Below are positions 54,990 to 64,000 of a stretch of 64,000 nt of DNA, piece after piece. The DNA lies in the NCBI GenBank assembly GCA_006386115.1, contig VFIW01000044.1, positions 186,001 through 250,000 of the forward strand, written 5' to 3'. Both the position numbers and the translations under genes were made by a program. This DNA comes from Globisporangium splendens. Taxonomy: Eukaryota; Oomycota; Peronosporomycetes; Pythiales; Pythiaceae. Below the pieces are notes generated by a model. It saw only the letters and a program-made list of their open reading frames with translations. It was not told where the DNA came from and made no database searches. Each line of letters begins with the position of its first letter. Position 1 is the first letter of the stretch.

Positions 54990-56288
54990 GCACTATCTCT
55001 CTGATTATTATTTGCAAGCACGCTTATTCTAATGAACGCTGGAGTATATGTATGAAAAAAGTGGCAATGTACACCATGAAGCGGATGTTGTCTCGCCCTC
55101 CCCCATACAAGCACAGTTGAGTCTCTACATAAGCGCCATATTCATTATTGAGGGCTGGAACTGTTTGGTTAAGTTCGATGTGGTTGCTGTTTCGTTGAAC
55201 TTCCCACTCCATGCGTACTTTAAAAATGACAACGCCGTACTTAGCACACAGTTTCTAAAGCTGCTTTGCCCTCAGTAACGAGTGTGGCGCTTGTATAGAG
55301 GGAGACGCTTTCTCATGCGAACTTTGTGCGTTTCTAATTGCGCGTGAGACAACTCCGTTAACTTGTGAAAATGCCAAGTGCTCTCAGTTGCGAAAAGCTT
55401 CTATGGCGATGTCGCTCAAACTAGCAAAAAAGAACAATCGACTCGCACACCTCTGTAAGATTCTAAAAACGCACATACATGCGCAAGTCATTTGTTCTTT
55501 TTGCTAGTTTGAGGAGAGCCGACATCCGACAACGAACGTCAAGTCGCTTTTTTTCTACCAATAATTGGGGTGTAGTGAAAAAGCAACATTGATTGCACCG
55601 CATTGATTCTCCTGACAGAGGAAAGGCGGTTCGGAGCAACAGGAGAGAACTCAAGTGCTTGCAGTGGAACCTTCGTTTCTGCATAGTTGGTGCATATTCC
55701 TAGTTGGGCATTTGCTCTCATGCCCACGAAGAGGCTTTACTGTATCTGTCGCCAACTGGTGCATAGGGATAGCCTCAGCATCACGCATTTTGCAATCAGA
55801 TAACACCAGAAAACGATACGCTTTGTGCTGTCTGTTGCCGCCTTCTTTGTCTATGTCGTTTCTGTACGAATTCCCTCCAGAAGAGACCGGAGACAGCGCT
55901 TTTCCTGTCGTGGGTACAGGATAATGGGTATTGAGGCAGCATGCCGTTCAAACTGCAACACTCAAGTCCAATATATAATTGTCTCAATCTGCATATTTTG
56001 TATAGAAAATTCGTGACCGTTGTCCTTGTTTGTCTGGCGTGCGTGTGAGAAGCGAGCAAGTTCGGTCGTCGACCGCGGCTTCTCCTCTCGACTCGACTCT
56101 CCTGTCACTTTTTATATCTTGATCGTTACCGCTACGCTATTATTTAGATTGCTATTTGCAAACCCATACGAGTTAATTCATTTATAATATTCAGAGGTTC
56201 TAGTTTATCGGTATCGAGAGGAGTCCGGTGTCTATTTTTTCTGCAGGGCACCTCGCACTGCAAGTTCTTGGGCACTGCTGTCAGCAGA
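54990..56288. other. spacer with a long hairpin, no gene seen
   Basis: No coding signal. Contains the inverted repeat listed next and AT-rich sequence before the bZIP gene. Confidence 0.5.
55415..55513. repeat. long inverted repeat / hairpin
   Basis: CTCAAACTAGCAAAAAAGAA (from 55415, continuing CAA) pairs with a matching arm at 55492-55513 ending GCTAGTTTGAG. About 22 bp of stem with one bulged A and a loop of about 54 bases. It could be a small MITE-like element, an RNA hairpin or a terminator-like structure. Confidence 0.6.
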
Positions 56289-58106
56289 ATGGACCCGCGG
56301 CTCCGAACGCAGCGCTCATCGTCTTCTTCTTCTATGACGGACACCGCCGCCGCGCACACGACGACAGCCTTCGCCAGCGACCCGCTGCATGCGCCTACGG
56401 CTTTGTCCATGGCGCTCCCCCAGTCTGTTGAAGACGCGCGGTTGGTCCCCGCAAGTGACGCCATCGACCCTGTGCTCGACGACGAGCTCCTGCTGAACCA
56501 CTGGCTCGTGGATATCTGCGAGCAGCTTGGCGCCGATGACGACAATGGTGACGCCGCCGTGAAGTCCTTTGAGGCGCATAACGAACCTATTCCTGCTCCG
56601 ATCTGTGCGCCGCTGGCGCAGATCCATGATTCCAATTTGTCGTCGACAGCGTCGTCCCCGTCGTCGGACTCGTCGTCGGCAGCGAGCGCGTATGTGGAGG
56701 CTATGGACGCTCATCCGATCAAATCGCTGCCTAATGCTGCAGGTAGTAGAAGGCGCGTTACCAAGAAGATGATAGCGAGCGCGAGTACAAGCAACAGCCC
56801 AGACGAGCACCAGGAAGGGCTGCTGCTTGGAGCTGGAGGCACGTCGGCCGAAACCCGACGGGAGAAGAATCGACTGCGCGTACGGCGGCATTACTACCGC
56901 AAACTGGTAGGAACGAGGCTCAGACTGTGCTTCATGTGTTATACTGTTCCTTGTCTCAATGTGGTGACTTCCTTATTGATGCATGTGCTTCTGTTAGACC
57001 CAGATGAATGAACTGCGTGCCCAGGTGAGCGCGCTGGAAGACAAGATCCGTGAGCTGCAGCTCTCACACTCGTCGTCCAGTTCTGGTAATAATGACAGCA
57101 CGGCGGTCGTTGTGAGAAAACCCCGGCAGCAGCAGCAATTGGAGCAGTATCTTCGCGAGCTCGAGACCGCCAAGACGAGTCTGCTCCAGGAAAACCAGCA
57201 CGTGCGTTCGATCCTGTACGAGCAGGCGCGGCAGTTCATGGCGATGCGGGATCGCCTCATCGACGAGTTCAAGTACTTGCCGTCGCCATTTCCCATGCCG
57301 TTCATCGTGAAACGCAAACTCGTGCCTGCCGAGTGCGACCGGATCTGGCAGACGACGAAGCGCGGACTGCGCGATGTGGTGCGCCACACACAGGGTCTCG
57401 TGTCTGTCGATAACATCAGTGGCGACGGCGGCGCTGTCTGCGGGTGGCACACAACGCGCGTCGTGGAAGACGGTTCGTTCAAGTTTCTGTTCCAGAAGAT
57501 GTTGTACAACCGCACGGCTGAGCAAATGCGTGACGCCGCGTGGAGAGTGCTCAGTGACCCCGAGGGGTTTACCAAGTTGTACCCGCCAAGCGTCAAGATG
57601 TGGATCTCACTAGTGCAGACCGTCGATAATGACAACGTCGTGCTCTTCCAGGAACACCGATCCATGGACAAGGACAACGTGGTAGTGCTCATGAAGACGA
57701 TTCTGCTCGCGTCGCGCGTGAAAGTGCAGAAAACGCATGGCGCCGATTCGGATGAGTTCTCGATCACGTTACGTGGCTTGGAGCACGAGCAATTGATGCT
57801 CGAAGATCTCGTCATTTCCCAACAGGAGGTCTGGAATGATATCAACACCTGGTACGATTTTGTTTGCTTTGTTGATGGAAGTTGGACCAAAATCCCATGA
57901 TTTGTATATGAACTTTTGGTTTTGTGAGCAGGCTTCAATGGATTCCACGAGGAGAAAACGGCGAGCATTGCGAGTTGAAAGTGTCGGGTGCGATCCCGAC
58001 GGTCGGGTCGAACTCGTACTTTTGGGTCGTCGAGGTGCTGCTGATCGTGATGCGATTGGAGGCGGCGACGACGGCGGAGCAACTCATTGAAGTCCCCTGT
58101 GGGTAA
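56289..58106 (+). CDS. divergent bZIP-like factor with C-terminal domain
   Basis: Exons 56289-56906, 57004-57851 and 57932-58106 give about 546 residues. A Ser/Ala-rich acidic N-terminus of 180 residues leads to a basic region TRREKNRLRVRRHYYRKL. Asn194 is present, but the residue eight positions later is Tyr202 in place of the invariant Arg. The intron lies between basic region and zipper (MNELRAQVSALEDKIRELQ), as in the gene at 34.3 kb. A second coiled coil (LEQYLRELETAKTSLLQ) precedes the C-terminal domain (GWHTTRVVEDGSFKFLFQK). The last intron (80 nt) joins NDINTW to LQWIPRGENGEH; unspliced reading would truncate the protein. Nuclear regulator by family; altered DNA binding is likely. Confidence 0.82.
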
Positions 58107-58742
58107 AAGCAAAAAGCAGGAAAAACGTAACGACAAACGTAACAAACAAATATTTAAACCACCACCAGAGAGACCTGCAGACAGAGCACTTGCTGAAGCA
58201 ATCCAAATCGTCCAATTGATGAGCACCAAGTTAGCACAACTCTGTCGCCAGATCGCCTTTCAAGCCACAACGTGACCAAAAGCGAGCGAATTCCCGGCAA
58301 TGGCGATGAACCTGCTCATAAACCCGAGCATATGTGTGCGGCAGAGACCTGCAGAAACCAAAGCAAGCAGCAGGAGAGTGGCTTTCTCAGACCTCGCCAC
58401 CACCATAAAAGCTACCTTTTGATCCTGACGACCGGCTCACGTCAAGCAAAGTCTCTTTGTTTACCTTTTCTTGAAAGCTATACCCCGATTTATTGATCGA
58501 TTTGACTCGAGAGCATTCCGAAAGTAAGAAAAAGGAGGAGACGTATCATAAATCGCGACAGAAGAAACAAAGATTTATCACCCTTGGACGAGAGCTTTAT
58601 TTCATCTTTTTGTTTCTCTTTTTCCCACACACACTATACTGCTCCTGGAACTTCTCGTTTGAATGCTGTAGCATGGCTTTGCACCTGCGTGAGTGTATCA
58701 TACCGTGCTGCTTTCCATCGATCCGAGTCCCTTGTAAACTCA
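58107..58742. other. convergent 3' spacer, no gene seen
   Basis: Between the converging bZIP and SWI3 genes. AT-rich, with chance ORFs. Confidence 0.6.
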
Positions 58743-60605
58743 CTATAAACCACCTCCACCAGCTCCAAGCTTCTCTTGCGCAAATGCGAGTCGATCCACG
58801 TACAACTGGTATCTCTCGTGCGCGAGTGCTTCTTTCTCGGCCGCAAGCGTCTTTTCCAGCACACTCACTTGCTGCAGCTTCAGTTCCATTTGCTGCAGTT
58901 GGTTTTCCAGCAATTGTGTCACAAGGTCGCGCACAGGGCCACGCGCAGTCGCGTCCGCGATCGTGTGCGCACGCACTGCGAGTAGAGCAGCAGCTGTGCC
59001 GTTTGCTGCTTCCTTGGCGACAGCGATCACTTCCTTCGAAAGCGGAGCTGGGCTCTTAGTAGCCACAGCGCCACCCTCAGTCGTCTCGGTGTCTTTCATC
59101 TCGACGTCTCCGTCTACACCTCCTTCAGACTTGACCGAGATCCCTGCGGCTTGGCCGCTGCTCACGACTGCCGCTGCTGCTTGCTCCAAGGACGAGCCCA
59201 GGTCGCCATTTGCTTGAGCTGCTTCGCTTGACGAGGATGTTGCTAAACCTGCTGCTGGCTCTGCTTTGATCGATTCATTCACTGACGGCGTCGCTGCTCG
59301 GGCTACAGGCATCGTGTGAAGTTGCTGAACTGCGCGGATCGCAGCATGCGCGGCCGCTTTCGCCACGAACGGATCCACCTGCGACACCAACGCCGACATG
59401 TCGAGCACCGATGCGTTCATCGCCTGTGCGTACACAAACGGACGCTGCAGCACATCCGCGGCATTTGACGATGAAGAAGCAGAAGCCCCAGTCAGATCCA
59501 CGCCAGCAGCACGTTGCAGAATGGGCAACTCCAGGAAATGCAGCATGCATTCCTCGGCCGTCTTCGAGCGCACTTTGGCCGCGATCGTGTTCCAGTCGCA
59601 GCTCTCGTCCGAATCCTTACCACTGCTGGCGACGGCGTCAAGCAGCACAGTCGTCTCTTCCTGCGTCCACTGCGGTCGTTTCTCCACACGCACGAAATCA
59701 GCTGCATCGATGCCTTCGGGGAAACACGCGCGGCTTAAATAGCAGTCGTCACAGAGACCCGTGCCTGGCGCGACACAGAACGCACCGACGGCCATCTCCT
59801 TGACGCCAGCAGCGCCATTGGCATTACTGCTATTGATACCGGGACCAGCATTTCCATTGTTGAGGATCTCCACGACTTTCTTCTTGGCATCGGGTGCGAG
59901 CTCAAATTGGATCTCGCCGAGCGCGCATGCCTCGCACTTCCAGTTCCACTTGTCGCCACTTCGCCGCATGCCCTGCTTCTCAATCTCGTGGAGCACGGCG
60001 ATCGGACCACTCGACGACGCTAAAGATGCAGAAGACGACGTCGAGACGGCAGGCTTGAGCGAGTAATTCGGGTGGATCGACGGCGGCATCGCATGCGGAG
60101 GCACGCTGTAGTTGATGAGCCCCCAGTGCGTGAGGAACTCGTGGACGCGCAGAATCGCGCACGCGTCACCCGCGAGGTTGCGGCGGCACGCTGTGGCCGT
60201 CAAGTACACCTGCGGCTGCTGGCGGTACGCGTTGATCATGAAGTTGCGGTACTTGAGGTAGATCTGCGGCGTCTTGGACGCGTTGCTCTTGGCGCCGGGC
60301 GGGAAATTGCGGTACAGCGCCTCGTTCACGAAGAACTCGGGCAGCATGCGCTTCTCGATTGGGTTGATCGCGTCCATGGCGAACCACGTGCTGCAGCGCG
60401 GCACGACGACGCTTTTCTCGACTGGGTCCTGCGACGGCGCATCGCCTTGGCGCGCAGAGAGCTGCTGCTCCTGCGGGGGTGACGATGCATGAGATGGAAC
60501 AGGAGAGACAGCCGCAGGCGATGCGGGGGCGGCAGCAGTTGCTTCTGAAGAGAGAGTAGACGCAGCAGCAGGAGCAGACGACGGCGCCGCTGGTGAAGTG
60601 CTCAT
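58743..60605 (-). CDS. SWI3/SMARCC-type SWI/SNF complex subunit
   Basis: A single exon of 620 codons from the ATG at 60605 (an open upstream extension to 60647 is ignored). After a 65-residue Ala/Pro/Ser-rich start come a SWIRM domain (about 66-165: PEFFVNEALYRNFP, YLKYRNFMINAYRQQP, VHEFLTHWGLINY), a ZZ-like Cys region (CEACALG ... CDDCYLS), a SANT domain (RPQWTQEETTVLLDAV, CDWNTIAAKVRSKTAEECM) and a C-terminal helical region ending in a leucine-rich coiled coil. This order is that of SWI3/RSC8/SMARCC, a core scaffold of SWI/SNF-type chromatin remodellers in the nucleus. Length is close to RSC8 and plant SWI3 proteins. Confidence 0.93.
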   Translation of the reverse strand: MSTSPAAPSSAPAAASTLSSEATAAAPASPAAVSPVPSHASSPPQEQQLSARQGDAPSQDPVEKSVVVPRCSTWFAMDAINPIEKRMLPEFFVNEALYRNFPPGAKSNASKTPQIYLKYRNFMINAYRQQPQVYLTATACRRNLAGDACAILRVHEFLTHWGLINYSVPPHAMPPSIHPNYSLKPAVSTSSSASLASSSGPIAVLHEIEKQGMRRSGDKWNWKCEACALGEIQFELAPDAKKKVVEILNNGNAGPGINSSNANGAAGVKEMAVGAFCVAPGTGLCDDCYLSRACFPEGIDAADFVRVEKRPQWTQEETTVLLDAVASSGKDSDESCDWNTIAAKVRSKTAEECMLHFLELPILQRAAGVDLTGASASSSSNAADVLQRPFVYAQAMNASVLDMSALVSQVDPFVAKAAAHAAIRAVQQLHTMPVARAATPSVNESIKAEPAAGLATSSSSEAAQANGDLGSSLEQAAAAVVSSGQAAGISVKSEGGVDGDVEMKDTETTEGGAVATKSPAPLSKEVIAVAKEAANGTAAALLAVRAHTIADATARGPVRDLVTQLLENQLQQMELKLQQVSVLEKTLAAEKEALAHERYQLYVDRLAFAQEKLGAGGGGL

Positions 60606-60936
60606 TGTGGCGGTTTTGGTTCTGTTATGTTGGGCAATTCCATACAATCGCTACAATGATGGCTGGCGGCAGATCGAGTGTTTGGATTGGTAGATATATT
60701 GTGCCTAGGCATGTCTTCTAGCCAATGTGAAAATAGTTCCTTCGTTTCTTTGAATTTGTAGATGGAAACCATCTTCATTGGCTAGAAAGCAAATAATTCA
60801 ACATCACAAGAAAATTGCACAAGCGCTTTTTTCCCTAACAGAGCCTACACAAGTCAGGATAGCCTTCGAACACGTCAAAACAGCTTCCAACATGCTGCTT
60901 GGTCTCTCAACTCATGACTGCCTTCCTCATCGACTC

Positions 60937-61866
60937 TTAATCCAAAAGCGACACGAGCGGCTCGAGCACGCGGTTCTCGAACCGCAGGATCGAGAAGAGC
61001 ACGTTCATGAACCGGTTGTTGAGGTCGTCGGTCGTCCTGTAGTCCACGAAGCCGCCAAGCTTGACTTCGCATCCGACCTGAGTCTTGTCGTCTGGGTTCA
61101 CGTAATTCACTTCGAGCCACGTCGTGATGTCTGCGTACCGGATACCCGACGACATGGGACCCATGCTCTCGTCCATCTCGCTTGGACGCTGCGGCGACCC
61201 CGGGTGTGGATTCATGCACGAACGCCCGACGACAAAGCCCGCGTCGGTCTGCATGCGGAACCGCAGAAAGATCGTGCGCATCACCACGCGCTTGTGCAGT
61301 GGATGCAGGATCTCGCGCGCTACGACGTGCGTGTTCTCGTTCACAACCTGGAGCGTCTCGAAGCGCAGCACGCGGATGGACCTCATGCTGTTCTGGTCGC
61401 TGGTCTTGTAGATGTCCCACGCCTTGCACGCCACGAGCGCCGGGTCCAGGTTCGGGTATGTCTTGGTGAACAGGAACTGGAGGTTGCTGCCGCCAATGAC
61501 CTTGCGTTGCACGCGCCATCCGAAGCACCGCGTCTCCAAGTCCATGGAGTTATGAGGCGCTGCTGCTTGTTTCTGCTGTGCTCTCTCGAGCCGTCGCACC
61601 GACGCTGAGCACTGTGTGATCAGTGCGAACGCCTGGTCTTCCGTGATCGGCTCGAAACCAAACACAGAGGAAGCGGAGGCAGACGTCAAGAACGTCGAGG
61701 CTAAGTTCGTGACCATGGCGTCGTCGCCGTCGCCATCGTCCCGGTCGACGTCGGTCTTCTCGAGATGGTAGTCGGCCAGGATGCGCTCGACGCGCTCGTA
61801 GGACTTGCGGCGGCGCTCGAGGGTCTGTTGCAACAGGAAATTCTCGCGCTTGATGTGTTTGGACTG
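60937..61866 (-). CDS. bZIP-family C-terminal-domain protein, 5' end unresolved
   Basis: The frame from 61866 to 60937 starts with a coiled coil (KHIKRENFLLQQTLERRRKS) and continues into the family domain (FGWRVQRKVIGGSNLQFLF, RTIFLRFRMQTDAGFV, VDYRTTDDLNNRF). No basic region is visible and no ATG precedes the coiled coil in this frame. An upstream stretch opening with ATG at 61901 (MQQVFGAAQDANS) runs in another frame, so either a small indel or an unidentified exon lies near 61870. The first in-frame ATG is at 61716. It diverges from the bZIP gene at 62.8 kb. Probably a regulator that has lost, or hides, its DNA-binding part. Confidence 0.65.
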   Translation of the reverse strand, partial: QSKHIKRENFLLQQTLERRRKSYERVERILADYHLEKTDVDRDDGDGDDAMVTNLASTFLTSASASSVFGFEPITEDQAFALITQCSASVRRLERAQQKQAAAPHNSMDLETRCFGWRVQRKVIGGSNLQFLFTKTYPNLDPALVACKAWDIYKTSDQNSMRSIRVLRFETLQVVNENTHVVAREILHPLHKRVVMRTIFLRFRMQTDAGFVVGRSCMNPHPGSPQRPSEMDESMGPMSSGIRYADITTWLEVNYVNPDDKTQVGCEVKLGGFVDYRTTDDLNNRFMNVLFSILRFENRVLEPLVSLLD

Positions 61867-62784
61867 TTAGCATCTTGAGCAGCCCCAAACACCTGCTGCA
61901 TTGCTTCATCGCTCTCGTCTCCTCATAGCTCACCAGTGGCTTCTGAAGCCAACCATCCCACCGAGTGTGCCCTCCATTCACATCTGTTGCTTTGTTTCAC
62001 AGGCTCGAGTGGCGAAACCCGCGCCATTTTCGTTGAATTTTCCCCCGTCGACATGAAAAAGCTCTGACGAGATCAAAATGCACGATTGCGTCAATGGACC
62101 GGCATTCTCGTCCACTTTACCGGCATTCTGCTTACCCCTTACCACTGTCATTTGCATGGCCAATCAGCGCATCGATTACGGACATTTTCAGCCAATCCTG
62201 TCGTAGCAGTGTAACGCAGCGCAAAGTAGACCGCGTGTAAGAAAATTGCGCAGGCGACTGCTCGCTCAAACCTTCTCCATAGCACAGATCTACCATATTA
62301 TACTTTCTATTATAGCATAATGCATCTGCATTTCAGCAATCCTAATTAGCTCAATACCAATTTGTATAGACACATCATTGTGTTTCTCGATGCTCAAAAA
62401 GTCGTGGCGCTCTGCTTTTGAGTGCACATAACCGGAGCCGTTGTCGCAGTTTGTTGGATCCCATACTGATTCCAAGTCATTTCGCGAAAAGAACTGCGAG
62501 AACGCGCTCATCCACCTGCGGAAAAACAGCGAAAAGGACAGCTGCCGATTGACACGCATACAGCGCAGGTCTCGCAGACACCCACGCCCAATTACTCGAA
62601 TTTCCCCTTTCTTCCCGCGCTGCGGTCTCATCTCGCTTCTCTCTCCACTCGACACACGAATCGCGTTGAGACGTGGGACCCGCCAGTGACCGACTTGCTA
62701 ATAACTCGACCGGTCACGCACGCTCGCATTGTTAATCCTCTCCCTCTCTCCCTATCTATCTATCTGTTGGTGCCGTCGCGTTGA
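61867..62784. other. divergent promoter region
   Basis: Shared upstream region of two diverging genes. A GTGAGC...GCTAACAG pair at 61942-61867 could be an intron of the minus-strand gene, but its phase does not give a start codon. CTCT/ATCT simple repeats lie just before the plus-strand start. Confidence 0.5.
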
Positions 62785-64000
62785 ATGGCGGTAGAGACGG
62801 CGAGCGACAAGTGCTGCGGTGGGTCGAAGTGCGCGAATGCAGCGAATCGCGCGTGTGCAGGGGGCGGCGGCGGTGGCGGTAATGGAGGTACTGGATGCAG
62901 ACGTCGCGGCACTGGCGCGGGGGGCGGCGAGTTCAGTGCGATCGACGAGAGTCTGGCATTCCTGGACGACTGGGCGACCGACGAGCCCGAGCAGCTCGTG
63001 TTCCGCACAGACGCAGACGACAGCATGACGGCGATGTGGAACATGGACTCGATCGACGTCGCGTCCACGTTTGCCGGTGAGCCCGATCCTTCCATCGCGA
63101 TGCATGCGCGTCATAGCAGCAGCACTTCCAATATGAGCGGCCATACGATGAGTACGAGCGACGCGTCGTTGATGGCGCAGCTGAGCTGGTGGGGAGGAGA
63201 GCATCAGAGCGCAGCGGTGGTCGTCGTAGGCGAAGACGACAGCAAGCGGCTGAAACAAGAAGAGCTGCCGCACCCAAGCATGTCGCCTCTCGCAGTGCCC
63301 GTCAAGCAGGCAGTGGCAACGACCATGGCTGCAAATGCTGCTGCTGGCATCGCGAGCACAGACAAAGAGGTGACAGACGCGCTGCTGGCCGTGTTTGCGC
63401 CGCACAGGATCGTGTTGGACGAGTCGCAGACCGACTCCGGGTCCGACTCCGGCCATTTGAACCAGTTCTCACCGTCGGGACCGTCATTATCATCGCGAAC
63501 CCAGAGAGTGGTTCGAAGTCGCAGTACAAGCAGCAGCAGGAGTGCGGCTGCCAACGCGGCAAGTAATCGAGAGAACAGTCTGCCGCCAATCGCGCCGTCC
63601 ACTAATACAGGGAAAGCCAAAGCAGCATCGCGTACTGGGAAACAACAACAGCAGGACGTGGCGTGGGATGAAAAGGACCTCACCCCCTTGGAGATCCGAC
63701 GCAAACGCAACCGCGAGTCGATGCAGCGCGCGCGAAGAAAGCAGCGCGACGACGTCGAGGAGATGAAGGAGACGCTGCAGGAGCTCGAGGCTTTGTACCA
63801 GAAACTGAGCGATGAGGCCCAGGAGCGCCGCAAAAACGCAGTGAAGACACCGCAGAGCCGCGAGCGGCAGAAACTCGAGTCGGACTATTACGAGGTTGCC
63901 GATCTGTCGCACACGTTGAAAGAGGAGAAGTTCATGCTCGAGCAGATGCTGACGGAGAAGCAGAAGACGCACCGCCGCATGCAGCAGGTGATGGTGGATC
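62785..64000 (+). CDS. bZIP transcription factor, C-terminus beyond window
   Basis: Open from the ATG at 62785 to the window end (405 codons, no stop). The N-terminus has Gly-rich and acidic stretches (IDESLAFLDDWATDEPEQL, likely activation region) and Ser-rich linkers. The basic region EIRRKRNRESMQRARRKQR has Asn309 and Arg317 in canonical spacing and runs without an intron into a zipper (DDVEEMKETLQELEALYQKL) and a second coiled coil (LKEEKFMLEQMLTEKQK). The family C-terminal domain is expected outside the window. Nuclear regulator; targets unknown. Confidence 0.85.
   Translation, partial: MAVETASDKCCGGSKCANAANRACAGGGGGGGNGGTGCRRRGTGAGGGEFSAIDESLAFLDDWATDEPEQLVFRTDADDSMTAMWNMDSIDVASTFAGEPDPSIAMHARHSSSTSNMSGHTMSTSDASLMAQLSWWGGEHQSAAVVVVGEDDSKRLKQEELPHPSMSPLAVPVKQAVATTMAANAAAGIASTDKEVTDALLAVFAPHRIVLDESQTDSGSDSGHLNQFSPSGPSLSSRTQRVVRSRSTSSSRSAAANAASNRENSLPPIAPSTNTGKAKAASRTGKQQQQDVAWDEKDLTPLEIRRKRNRESMQRARRKQRDDVEEMKETLQELEALYQKLSDEAQERRKNAVKTPQSRERQKLESDYYEVADLSHTLKEEKFMLEQMLTEKQKTHRRMQQVMVD

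Noticed and set aside
1..64000. CRISPR array, bacterial operons or riboswitches
   Set aside because: The window is eukaryotic, and no regularly spaced direct repeats of that kind are present.

Overview
This is eukaryotic nuclear DNA, most likely from an oomycete (Peronosporales such as Phytophthora or a downy mildew). The evidence is compact genes with short GT-AG introns (about 50-140 nt), long intron-poor ORFs, expanded MATE transporter and bZIP families, two proteins sharing a domain I associate with stramenopiles, and Ty3/gypsy and LINE retroelement remains. Genus and species cannot be fixed from the sequence alone.

Layout. 1-3.45 kb: 3' half of a Ty3/gypsy chromovirus-type retrotransposon (RNase H, integrase, chromodomain, 3' LTR). 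An unusual antisense coiled-coil ORF overlaps its 3' end. 5.1-11.9 kb: MATE transporter A (+), a bZIP factor (-) and an intronless MATE transporter C (-). 13.3-15.9 kb: a multi-exon LRR plus coiled-coil gene (-) with one in-frame stop. 18.2-19.8 kb: an intact PUT/LAT-type amino-acid or polyamine transporter (+). 20-23.3 kb: small ORFs and a five-exon PDCD5 gene (+). 23.6-28 kb: two decayed copies of the APC transporter and a 5'-truncated LINE with a C-terminal RNase H. 28.5-40.4 kb: MATE transporter B (-), then two near-identical acyltransferases arranged head to head around a bZIP gene, then an internally deleted bZIP pseudogene. 41.7-47.3 kb: housekeeping genes importin-5 (-) and UVSSA (-). 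49-55 kb: a tandem pair of proteins sharing one basic domain. 56.3-64 kb: a bZIP factor (+), a SWI3/SMARCC chromatin subunit (-), a related C-terminal-domain gene (-) and another bZIP factor (+) that runs off the window.

Themes. (1) Local duplication with sharply bounded homogenisation. The MATE A/B pair, the acyltransferase pair and the tandem domain pair each have a nearly or fully identical core flanked by clearly diverged sequence, which suggests ectopic gene conversion. (2) A dispersed bZIP family with a shared C-terminal domain: four genes with a recognisable bZIP, one relative whose 5' end is unresolved, and one pseudogene. One member has lost an invariant DNA-contact arginine. (3) A retrotransposon whose 3' LTR carries a perfect double CRE palindrome (a bZIP target motif) and whose minus strand carries a long protein-like coiled-coil ORF starting in or next to that LTR. 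This is the best candidate here for something not previously described.

Exon coordinates were placed by eye from GT/AG signals, reading phase and paralogue comparison. No database search was possible.
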